Source: JBMTVN01 sp046047235 | GTDB lineage: Bacteria; Verrucomicrobiota; Verrucomicrobiia; Limisphaerales; JAHDYP01 | NCBI GenBank assembly: GCA_046047235.1 | Contig: JBJOII010000050.1 | Location: forward strand, 1-27,454 | DNA length: 27,454 nt | Reading direction: 5' to 3' | Shown here: piece after piece, positions 14,242 through 21,208 of the stretch | Layout of the letters: every line of letters starts with the position of its first letter | How positions within the stretch are numbered: position 1 is the first letter of the stretch | The notes under the pieces: generated by a model | The model's database searches: none | What the model saw: the letters and a program-made list of their open reading frames with translations, nothing else | Told to the model about the DNA's origin: nothing | Made by a program: the position numbers and the translations under genes

Positions 14242-15449
14242 CAACCTACCCTCCTCTTCCCAACCCTCTTCCGTGTTGACTCCAACGCCCGCTCCAAATC
14301 AGCACGCAAATCCTCGAAATCCTCGAGCCCAACCGAAAGCCGGATCACACCATCACCAATTCCCACCCGACGCCTCACCTCCGGCGGAACCGACGCATGC
14401 GTCATGCTCGCAGGATGACAGATCAAGCTCTCTACCCCGCCAAGACTCTCCGCCATGGTAAACCACTTCAGCCTGCCACAAAAACGAAGCACCTCCGACT
14501 CCGTCCCCCCAATGTCCAAAACCAGGATCCCCGACCCCCCCGCCATCTGCCCCCGCGCCAAACTCGCCTGCGGATGACTCGACAGCCACGGATACCTCAC
14601 CCACTTCACCTCAGGCCTGCTCTCCAACCACTCCGCCAACGCCAAAGCCGTCGCACAATGCCGCTCCATCCGAACCCCCAGGGTCCGAACCCCCCTCGCA
14701 GTCAGCCACGCATCAAACGGCCCGGGCTGCAAACCCAACGCCTTCTGCGCAAAAATCATCCGCTCCTGCCACACCCTGCTCCGCGTCACCACCACCCCGC
14801 CTAGACTGTCACTGTGACCATTCAAATACTTGGTCGTGGAAGATAAGGAAAGGGTCGCCCCCAATTCCAAGGGCCGCTGCAAATAAGGAGACGCAAATGT
14901 GTTGTCCACTAAGACCGGAGCCCTCACCCGCCCAGCCACCTCGCAAAGCCCCCGCAAATCTAACACCTTCAGTAAAGGGTTCGTCGGTGACTCCAACCAA
15001 ACCAAAGCCGGCTTCCGTCGCTCAATCTCCCCCCAGTTCTCCGATTTCGAAAAATCAAAATAACTCGCCCTCACACCAAATTTCTCAAATACCCGCGCAA
15101 AAAGCCGATAAGTACAGCCGTAAACGTTCTCCTCTAACAACACCTCATCCCCACTCGACAAAGTCGAAACCACCGCCGTTATCGCCGACACACCGCTCGC
15201 AAATACCGTCGCAAATCGCCCCCCCTCCAGATTCGCCAACGTCCGCTCCAATAACCTGAAATTCGGATTGCCCGACCGCGTGTAGTCAAACCCCCCGGCA
15301 TTACCACGCTCAAAAGTGGAGGTCAGAAAGACCGGCGGCATCACCGCACCCGTCCCCGCATCAAAACCACGCCCCTCATGCACAGCACGAGTCTGAAAAC
15401 CCTCCCCACCTCCCCGCTTGCTACGCCGCTTTGTGTTTGCCTTGTTCAC
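14241..15449 (-). CDS. Cystathionine gamma-synthase/lyase-type PLP enzyme (trans-sulfuration)
   Basis: A canonical member of the Cys/Met metabolism PLP family, 402 residues from the GTG at 15449. It has FQTRAVHEGR and PPVFLTSTF at the start, the phosphate-binding YTRSGNPN (56-63), LESPTNPLLKV, the cofactor Asp in VDNTFASPYLQ (D182), the PLP Lys in SSTTKYLNGHSD (K207), and SLGGVESLICHPASMTH near the end. It makes or cleaves cystathionine in Cys/Met metabolism; synthase and lyase cannot be separated by eye. The open frame reaches 15602, but that would overlap the upstream PIG-L gene by about 100 bp and add an ill-fitting tail, so I favour 15449. TTG codons at 15503 and 15491 are alternatives. 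It is followed directly by a second, different family member. Confidence 0.9.
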   Translation of the reverse strand: MNKANTKRRSKRGGGEGFQTRAVHEGRGFDAGTGAVMPPVFLTSTFERGNAGGFDYTRSGNPNFRLLERTLANLEGGRFATVFASGVSAITAVVSTLSSGDEVLLEENVYGCTYRLFARVFEKFGVRASYFDFSKSENWGEIERRKPALVWLESPTNPLLKVLDLRGLCEVAGRVRAPVLVDNTFASPYLQRPLELGATLSLSSTTKYLNGHSDSLGGVVVTRSRVWQERMIFAQKALGLQPGPFDAWLTARGVRTLGVRMERHCATALALAEWLESRPEVKWVRYPWLSSHPQASLARGQMAGGSGILVLDIGGTESEVLRFCGRLKWFTMAESLGGVESLICHPASMTHASVPPEVRRRVGIGDGVIRLSVGLEDFEDLRADLERALESTRKRVGKRRVG

Positions 15450-15495
15450 GGCGCGCAATGGCACTGGAGTTTCCCCCTCCCGACAATCCAAATCT

Positions 15496-16428
15496 TCATC
15501 CAACTCCCCACCGCTTAAGCCTTCGCCCCAACCGCTCCAACCCCGTCCGCGAAACCAAACACGGAAAATCCCGCCGGATCTGACCCAACTCCGGCACCTC
15601 ACCCCACGCCGTCACGGTAAAAAACTCCGCCAACCTCCGACCCCTAAAACCCAAACCCCGCTGCCGGTCCAAAAAACGCCGCCTCAATGCCACCTCCCAA
15701 TCCTCCAAGGATGCCGGAGGCTCCATCGCATGCCTCCCAACCCACGGCAACCATTCCGAGATCTGCGACTGATGCTGCCAGCTGAGCAAAGCCACCTCCG
15801 AGAAAACATCCTCCACCTCCACCGCCAAATCCCACGACCGCTCCCCCGCCACATAACTGTCGGTCGTGTGCAGAATCACCGGCACCTTGCACGGCCTGGC
15901 CACACGCTCACCCGAGGGAAACTCCGGCGTATACGCATGCGGAACGTTCAACAAATACGCCACCCTCCTCACCCCCTCCGCCACCATCAAATGATCCACA
16001 TGCAATCCCGCCAACGGATCCGCCGGCAAAGGAGGACAAAATAAATAATCCGGCTCAAAATCCCGAATCGCCCTCCATAAACCACCCAGGAATGCCGGCC
16101 CCAACTCAATGCAACCCTCCCGCGGAACCTCGCCCCCAGGTAAACGCAACAACTCAAATTCATACCCCCCCAGTTTCGCCGATGCCCTCTGCTCCTCCAG
16201 CCTCCGAACCGCCGTCTCCTCACGACTCATCACATGATGCCCCGCAGCCCCATCCGTACACACCAACACCCTCGGGTGAAATGCCTCGCCCAACCGACGC
16301 CTCCACTGCGCAAATAAACCCGCCGCAGTAAACTCATAGTCGTCAAAATGCGCATGCACAAATAACGCACGCACTTCGCGCCCCTCCCCAGCCACCTCAC
16401 TCTGCCGCTTCCTGCTCCTGCTCATCAT
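15496..16428 (-). CDS. PIG-L family deacetylase
   Basis: A 310-residue zinc-dependent hydrolase of the GlcNAc-PI de-N-acetylase (PIG-L/LmbE) family, which removes acyl groups from amino-sugar conjugates. The metal-binding motif appears as HAHFDD (25-30), in place of the usual AHPDD, with D29/D30 and the second-site LHVDH (142-146). Other family marks are VLVCTDGAAGHH, REETAVRRLEEQRASAKLGG and PDYLFCPP. The C-terminal third (about 200-310) is Trp- and Arg-rich and longer than in BshB or MshB, so the acceptor may differ. GGGAAGAG stands before the ATG. It lies between the response regulator and the trans-sulfuration genes. A link to a low-molecular-weight thiol (BshB and MshB are of this family) is tempting beside Cys genes but is unproven. 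Confidence 0.88.
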   Translation of the reverse strand: MMSRSRKRQSEVAGEGREVRALFVHAHFDDYEFTAAGLFAQWRRRLGEAFHPRVLVCTDGAAGHHVMSREETAVRRLEEQRASAKLGGYEFELLRLPGGEVPREGCIELGPAFLGGLWRAIRDFEPDYLFCPPLPADPLAGLHVDHLMVAEGVRRVAYLLNVPHAYTPEFPSGERVARPCKVPVILHTTDSYVAGERSWDLAVEVEDVFSEVALLSWQHQSQISEWLPWVGRHAMEPPASLEDWEVALRRRFLDRQRGLGFRGRRLAEFFTVTAWGEVPELGQIRRDFPCLVSRTGLERLGRRLKRWGVG

Positions 16429-16461
16429 GTCTCTTCCCTGAACTCCAATCCTGCCACCATG

Positions 16462-17121
16462 CTAATCCTCTACCCTGTCGTCCTCCTCGTTCATCCACCT
16501 CGGATAAAGCTCCGACGGCAATTCCCCGCGCCGAATCAGCTCCTGCAAGTCGCGAATAATTGTCCTCCGCGCCACCTTGAACTGACGCGACAACGCCGAA
16601 ATGTTCGGACGATCAGTCGCGTCCGCCAACATCTGGCGTATCTGGCTCTGCCGACTCAGCCGGTCAGTCGATCGACTCAACAATTCCTGTATGTCCACCC
16701 GCTTCGAACGCTCCAACGCCTCAAACTGTCGCACCACTTCCTTCTCCCCGCATTCCTCCAACGCCGTGTCGACCGTCCGCCGCAACTCATGCAGATCCAC
16801 CGGCTTCGTCAGGCAATAATGCGCCCTCCGCGGCCCTTGAAGCACCTCCATCAACTGATGCACCTCCAACGCCCCGGAAACTACAATCACCGGCACATGC
16901 GCCAGCGCATCCTTTAACTCCGCCAAATAATCCAACCCCAGCTCCCCCTCCGCCAAGACATGATCCAGCATGATCAGGTTGGGCACCGTCTTCGCCAATG
17001 CCCTCAACGCATCACTCCCAGTGGTCACCCGCTCCAGGCTGTAACCCTCCAACGCCTCCTCATAAATCTCATACTGCAAATCGTCATCCTCAATCACCAG
17101 GATGTGCGGAAGGGAACTCAT
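16462..17121 (-). CDS. Response regulator with REC domain and C-terminal helix-turn-helix
   Basis: A 219-residue response regulator from the ATG at 17121, which has GGAA upstream; the open frame extends to 17199 but that part overlaps the phosphatase gene. The receiver domain (about 5-125) has the acidic pocket in ILVIEDDD (E11, D12, D13), the phospho-acceptor Asp in LIMLDHVL (D53), Ser82 in VVSGA and Lys106 in LTKPVD, so it should be phosphorylatable. A helical linker follows. The C-terminus (about 170-205) reads RPNISALSRQFKVARRTIIRDLQELIRRGEL, a DeoR/HTH_11-like winged helix that should bind DNA. No histidine kinase gene is present in the window. It sits between the phosphatase and the deacetylase and may control this gene group or a distant one. 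Confidence 0.88.
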   Translation of the reverse strand: MSSLPHILVIEDDDLQYEIYEEALEGYSLERVTTGSDALRALAKTVPNLIMLDHVLAEGELGLDYLAELKDALAHVPVIVVSGALEVHQLMEVLQGPRRAHYCLTKPVDLHELRRTVDTALEECGEKEVVRQFEALERSKRVDIQELLSRSTDRLSRQSQIRQMLADATDRPNISALSRQFKVARRTIIRDLQELIRRGELPSELYPRWMNEEDDRVED

Positions 17122-17195
17122 CGTTCCGGAAGCATCACCCAGAAGCCCCACCAAATCAAGACACCGAACCGCTAGACCAACCGTACCCCACAGAC

Positions 17196-18134
17196 TCAAA
17201 AACCCGTCATCGCCCCATACCGCAAACCCCGCAGACTAATCCCCAAACCCTCCCCACCCAACGCCTCCACCACCTTTAAGTAAATCGCAACCCCAGTCAC
17301 CATGACATCTGCCCGATCCGGAGGCATACCCCGCACCAACCGCCTCTCCCCTAAACCCAACCCCCATAAACGCTCACACCAACCCGCCAAACCGGCCCGT
17401 GAAATATACGTCCCCTCCAACTTATCCCGCTCATAACTGTCCACCCCGCGTTCCAGCCTGGCCAAAATCGTCGCCGTCCCGCTCGCCCCCACCACCGACA
17501 ACCGCCCCCCGCGAAACCCGCCACCCAAAACCGCCTCCACACCCGGAATCACCCCCCGATCCAACTCCTCCCCCACCCAGCGCAAACACTCCTCACGCTG
17601 CTGCAGCGTGGGATGCTCCCCCACCCCAAGCCTCTCCAGACATCGCACCGTGCCCAACGGACGACTGCACCGGTAAAGCACCTCCCCGTCCCGCCCCACC
17701 ACAACCTCAGTACTCCCCCCTCCCACATCCACCACCACCACCAAACCCGCTGCCATCCCCATCCCGGATACCGCCCCACGATAGGTCCACTCCGCCTCCT
17801 CCTCCCCACTCAATACCCTCACCTCAACACCCGCCACCTCCCGCACCAGCGTAAGAAACTCAACCCGGTTGGATGCCTCCCGCGCCGCACTCGTCGCCAC
17901 CGCCATCACCGCCCCCGCCCCGCGTGAACGCGCCGCCTCCACCATCAAGCGGACCGCCTCAGCCGTCCGCTTCATCGCCGCATCCCCCAACCTGCCGCTC
18001 TCATACAAGCCCGCCCCCAAACGAGTCTGCTCGCTCCCCTCCCACAACGGCTCAACCAAACCTCCCTCACCAACCTCCGCCCCCAATACCTTGATCGAGT
18101 TGGTCCCAATATCAATCACCGCACGACAAGACAT
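17196..18134 (-). CDS. Ppx/GppA family phosphatase (short form)
   Basis: A 312-residue member of the exopolyphosphatase/guanosine pentaphosphatase family (ASKHA fold), which removes terminal phosphates from polyphosphate or pppGpp. The ATG at 18134 follows AGGAGG closely; an ATG at 18155 is an alternative. It contains the phosphate-1 loop VIDIGTNSIKVL, LVVVVDVGGGSTEVVVG (phosphate-2), RPLGTVRCLERL and VVGASGTATILARLE, and ends with the GISLRGLRYGAM motif of the family. It lacks the C-terminal HD-like domain of E. coli Ppx, as in many short forms. It lies 36 bp after the ROK kinase gene and just before the response regulator. A role in polyphosphate or alarmone turnover is likely; which one is not visible. 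Confidence 0.92.
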   Translation of the reverse strand: MSCRAVIDIGTNSIKVLGAEVGEGGLVEPLWEGSEQTRLGAGLYESGRLGDAAMKRTAEAVRLMVEAARSRGAGAVMAVATSAAREASNRVEFLTLVREVAGVEVRVLSGEEEAEWTYRGAVSGMGMAAGLVVVVDVGGGSTEVVVGRDGEVLYRCSRPLGTVRCLERLGVGEHPTLQQREECLRWVGEELDRGVIPGVEAVLGGGFRGGRLSVVGASGTATILARLERGVDSYERDKLEGTYISRAGLAGWCERLWGLGLGERRLVRGMPPDRADVMVTGVAIYLKVVEALGGEGLGISLRGLRYGAMTGF

Positions 18135-18170
18135 AACCCTCCTACTGAATGCCAAAACTCCAAAACACCC

Positions 18171-19160
18171 TCATGAAGGCAACACCATCGACTGCGCCAG
18201 AACCGCCGCCCCAGCAATACCCGCATCGTCCCCCAACGCGGAAGCCACAATCTCCACCCCACCAAAGGTCCCTGTCATCGCATAGTCCTTCGCCGTCTCC
18301 GTCACAATCGCCATCATGTCGTCGGATAACTGCTGAATCATACCACCACCCAAAACCACCACCTCCGGATTGAACACGTTGATCAGGTTCGCTACCGCAA
18401 TACCCGTATACTCCGCAGCCTCCTCAATCACCCGCTCCACCAACTTGTCCCCCCGCTTCAATGCCTTCCGCAAATCCCCACTCCTCAAATCATCCAGATC
18501 CGGACCCAACATGTCCGTCAAAACCGTCTTCTTCCCGTCCTTCACCGCCCCCAGCAGCTTCTTGAATAAGGCGGCCCGCCCCGCCAATGCCTCAAAACAC
18601 CCCCGGTTCCCACAACCACACTTCGGCCCACCCACCTCCAAAACCATGTGCCCCACCTCGCCCGCCGTCCGGTTGAAGCCCCGAAATAATTCGCCGTTGA
18701 TTACTAACCCCCCTCCAATCCCCGTACCCAAAAAAATCCCGATCATGCTCCTCGGCTTCGCCCGCAGCTCAACATGGTAAACCCCCAACGTGCACACGTT
18801 ACAGTCGTTCTCCAATAACACCGGCACCCCCAACAGCTTCGACAACGCCTTCTGCAAACCCACGTTCTTCCACCCGGGCAGGTTCGGCGAAAACACAATC
18901 TCCCCCCGCTCCGGATTGACCGACCCCGGAGCCCCCACACCCACCGCCCGAATGTCCTCCAGCTTCAAATCACACTCGTCCACCACCTCCCGCACACACC
19001 TCGCAATCCGCTCAATCACCGCATCCGGACCGCGCTTCGCCTTGGTGCTCAGACGATGCCGCCCAATGCACTTCGACTTGCCGTCATACAAACCAGCCAG
19101 AATCTTGGTTCCCCCAAGATCCACTCCCACTACGTAGTCCTTGCGCTCTTGCTCTGACAT
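18171..19160 (-). CDS. ROK family sugar kinase (glucokinase-like)
   Basis: A 329-residue ROK kinase that should phosphorylate glucose or a related hexose in the cytoplasm. It opens with the phosphate-binding VGVDLGGTKILAGLYD (11-26). The catalytic Asp is in LENDCN (D119), followed by GIFLGTGIGGGLVING (141-156). The zinc site is H171 with C181, C183 and C188 in CGCGNRGCFEALAG. There is no N-terminal DNA-binding domain, so it is an enzyme rather than a NagC-type repressor. It lies between the thymidylate-kinase-like pair and the Ppx/GppA gene on the same strand with small gaps. N-acetylhexosamine kinase activity is an alternative. A polyphosphate donor is suggested only by the neighbour, not by motifs. 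Confidence 0.92.
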   Translation of the reverse strand: MSEQERKDYVVGVDLGGTKILAGLYDGKSKCIGRHRLSTKAKRGPDAVIERIARCVREVVDECDLKLEDIRAVGVGAPGSVNPERGEIVFSPNLPGWKNVGLQKALSKLLGVPVLLENDCNVCTLGVYHVELRAKPRSMIGIFLGTGIGGGLVINGELFRGFNRTAGEVGHMVLEVGGPKCGCGNRGCFEALAGRAALFKKLLGAVKDGKKTVLTDMLGPDLDDLRSGDLRKALKRGDKLVERVIEEAAEYTGIAVANLINVFNPEVVVLGGGMIQQLSDDMMAIVTETAKDYAMTGTFGGVEIVASALGDDAGIAGAAVLAQSMVLPS

Positions 19161-19197
19161 GTCGTTGATCAGTTTCTAGTTGGTCTCCTGTGCGGCT

Positions 19198-19983
19198 CTA
19201 TTCGCCCTGCAACATCTCTGCAATCTTCCCCTGCAACTCCCCCGCCACCTCGCCCACCGGCCTCTCACCATTCACCATCGTAAAACCATGCCGATTCTGT
19301 AACCGCTTATACTGCTCCTGAACCAAGGCCTGATACTGAACAAAACTGTCAAACATGTCCCGCGATAGGCCCAAATCCATCCCGCTCTCCCAATAGTCCA
19401 AGGTGTGGTTCTTCGCAAAATTCCGCTGCAACAATTCCTCCGAAGAAACGTTCAGGTAAAACACCGCGTCCGGCTGCACCGCCATCCCGTAAAGATTCAT
19501 CAACCACTCCTCATCCATCCCCCGCACCAAATCCCTCACCATCGGCGTGTAAATATACCGGTCCGCCAACACCATGAAACCCGCCTTCAAACTCGGCAAA
19601 ATGATGTTCTCCAGCTGGTCAGCAAAATCCGTCGCGTAAAACAAGCTCATCGTAATGTGACCAAGAATGTTCCCCTGCTTCGCCCGCTCCAGCTCCTCGC
19701 TCACCAAAGACGACCGCTTCAAACCCACCTGCACCGTCGCATGCCCCCCGCCCTCCAACCACTCCACCAAACGCGCAATCTGCGTCGAACGCCCCGACCC
19801 ATCCGCCCCCTCCACCACAATCAACCGCCCGGTCAACTGCTCAGTGTCGACCCCAGGAACCCCACACCCCAAAAAACGCTTGGGCCGCCGCGGCGGCACC
19901 TCCACCTTCACAGGAACCACCGCGCGTGACCGACGACCCGCAGGCTTCTTCTTGCTCGTCACTTTGCGTTCCTTGCCAGTCAT
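19198..19983 (-). CDS. Thymidylate-kinase-like P-loop protein with altered Walker A (second of pair)
   Basis: A 261-residue protein related to dTMP kinase. An N-terminal extension of about 50 residues is very basic (KERKVTSKKKPAGRRSR). The P-loop reads EGADGSGRST, with Arg65 (codon CGT) where the Walker A Lys is expected. Later marks are YATDFADQLE, ADRYIYTPMVRDLVRG (D141-R-Y) and QPDAVFYLNV, then DYWESGMDLGLSRD shared with its neighbour. The canonical TMPK 'SxxAYQ' after DRY is replaced by 'TxxxRD'. The start overlaps the stop of the upstream paralogue by 4 bp (ATGA), so the two are probably made in equal amounts and may form a heterodimer. It may be a poorly active or regulatory partner. 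The real substrate is unknown; true Tmk activity is doubtful. Confidence 0.82.
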   Translation of the reverse strand: MTGKERKVTSKKKPAGRRSRAVVPVKVEVPPRRPKRFLGCGVPGVDTEQLTGRLIVVEGADGSGRSTQIARLVEWLEGGGHATVQVGLKRSSLVSEELERAKQGNILGHITMSLFYATDFADQLENIILPSLKAGFMVLADRYIYTPMVRDLVRGMDEEWLMNLYGMAVQPDAVFYLNVSSEELLQRNFAKNHTLDYWESGMDLGLSRDMFDSFVQYQALVQEQYKRLQNRHGFTMVNGERPVGEVAGELQGKIAEMLQGE

Positions 19984-20669
19984 GAATGCCCCCCAGCTCT
20001 AAACCTATCCAGGTCAATTCGCGCCGCCACCAACTGCCGCAACACGCTCTGCTGCGCCTCTACCGGCCGGTTCGCGTCTACCACCAAAAACCCAAACTCT
20101 GAACTCATCGCCAAATATTGCTCAAATAACCGGCCCTGAAATATCCGGAAACTCTCATACGGATCCTGCGAAAGCCGCATGTCCATCCCCGCCTCGAAAT
20201 ACTTCAACTCCGGCCGACCATCCAGAATCCGACGCAAACTCACCTCCAACGGTGCATTGAAAAAAAACGTCAGGTCCGGCAACGGAGCAAAGCCATACAA
20301 CCCCCGCACCCACTCCGCATTACATCCGCGAACAGTGTCCCGCGCAAACGCCGTAAATACATACCGGTCACATAACACCAAATACCCCGCCCGCATCAAT
20401 GGCACCAACTGCCGCTCAAACCGGTCCGCAAAATCCGTCGCGTGAATCAAACTAAAGGTCGTCGGCGTCAGCAAATGCCTCTTCTTCCCCTTGCTCGTAG
20501 CCGTCTTCACCAACTCCGACGAATTCCACTCGCTGAAAAAAACCTTCAACCCCTGCAACTCCAGCCAACGCTGCAGCAAATAGATCTGGGTGGACTTGCC
20601 CGAACCATCCAGACCCTCCACTGCAATCAACCGCCCCGGATATCCTAATTCGGCAAATGATTGCTTCAT
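19980..20669 (-). CDS. Thymidylate-kinase-like P-loop protein (first of pair)
   Basis: A 229-residue P-loop kinase of the thymidylate kinase superfamily. It has an intact Walker A (GLDGSGKST, K25), HATDFADRFE (77-85), the DRY motif D101-R-Y, PDLTFFFNAP (131-140) and the pair-specific KYFEAGMDMRLSQD. It differs from housekeeping Tmk after DRY, where TAFARDTVRG replaces the usual thymine-contacting 'SSxAYQG', so a different or broader substrate is possible. GGAG precedes the ATG. It is the first gene of a minus-strand group of eight and overlaps the start of a paralogue by 4 bp. It could still be the cell's dTMP kinase, if no standard tmk exists elsewhere. Confidence 0.85.
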   Translation of the reverse strand: MKQSFAELGYPGRLIAVEGLDGSGKSTQIYLLQRWLELQGLKVFFSEWNSSELVKTATSKGKKRHLLTPTTFSLIHATDFADRFERQLVPLMRAGYLVLCDRYVFTAFARDTVRGCNAEWVRGLYGFAPLPDLTFFFNAPLEVSLRRILDGRPELKYFEAGMDMRLSQDPYESFRIFQGRLFEQYLAMSSEFGFLVVDANRPVEAQQSVLRQLVAARIDLDRFRAGGHS

Positions 20670-20777
20670 GAATCTCCAGAGAAGCTACCCTCCGCCTCCC
20701 CTTTGACAAGCACGGAACCTCCACCACACTCAGGAACAACGTTTACAGCCCAGATCTATTCTGTTTGCATCACCCGC

Positions 20778-21173
20778 ATGTTGAAAAAATTGCTGACCTG
20801 CTCCGCCTTGACAGCCATGCTCACCCTCACACCCGGTTGCTACTCCACCTCGGAAGGCCACGTCCGCCCAGGAGTCCCTTTCGTAAAAGACTCCATCCAA
20901 AGCAGCTACGAAATGCCCATGGCCACAGTCCACGACGCCGCCATCGCCGTCCTCCAAAAGAACGGCGAGGTCACCGGCGATGACGTCGTCAAACGTGTCG
21001 TCTCAGGTGTCGCCTTCGGTCGTAAAATCTGGATCAGCTTCAGCGAGGATACCCCCGGAATCACCACCGTCACCACCCAGGCCCGATCCTCCGCAGGAGG
21101 CCCTGACGTCGAGATCGCCAGCGAAATCGATAAACGCATCTACGGACAACTCGCCCGCTCCCAAACCCAATAA
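20778..21173 (+). CDS. Small lipoprotein, DUF3568-like
   Basis: A 131-residue protein from the ATG at 20778. The open frame goes back to 20661, but that extension overlaps the divergent promoter region and would bury the signal peptide. The N-terminus MLKKLLTCSALTAMLTLTPGC is a lipoprotein signal with the lipidated Cys at 21. The mature part (about 35-125) alternates helix and strand: MATVHDAAIAVLQKNGEVTGDDVV, FGRKIWISFSEDTPGITTVTTQAR and EIASEIDKRIYGQL. This resembles the DUF3568 family of small bacterial lipoproteins of unknown function; the name is recalled and not tested. It is divergent from the thymidylate-kinase-like pair and convergent with the TPR gene, so it is likely a single-gene transcript in the cell envelope. 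Confidence 0.8.
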   Translation: MLKKLLTCSALTAMLTLTPGCYSTSEGHVRPGVPFVKDSIQSSYEMPMATVHDAAIAVLQKNGEVTGDDVVKRVVSGVAFGRKIWISFSEDTPGITTVTTQARSSAGGPDVEIASEIDKRIYGQLARSQTQ

Positions 21174-21208
21174 AAACCCCCAGTCACCCCGGCACCATCA
21201 GCCTCACC

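Noticed and set aside
13392..14279. + strand open frame (295 codons) opposite the fungal-type synthase gene
   Set aside because: It is Pro/Ser/Ala low-complexity sequence opposite a complete PLP enzyme.
20703..20731. TTGACA hexamer before the small lipoprotein gene as a -35 box
   Set aside because: No acceptable -10 box lies 16-18 bases downstream, so I do not call a promoter.
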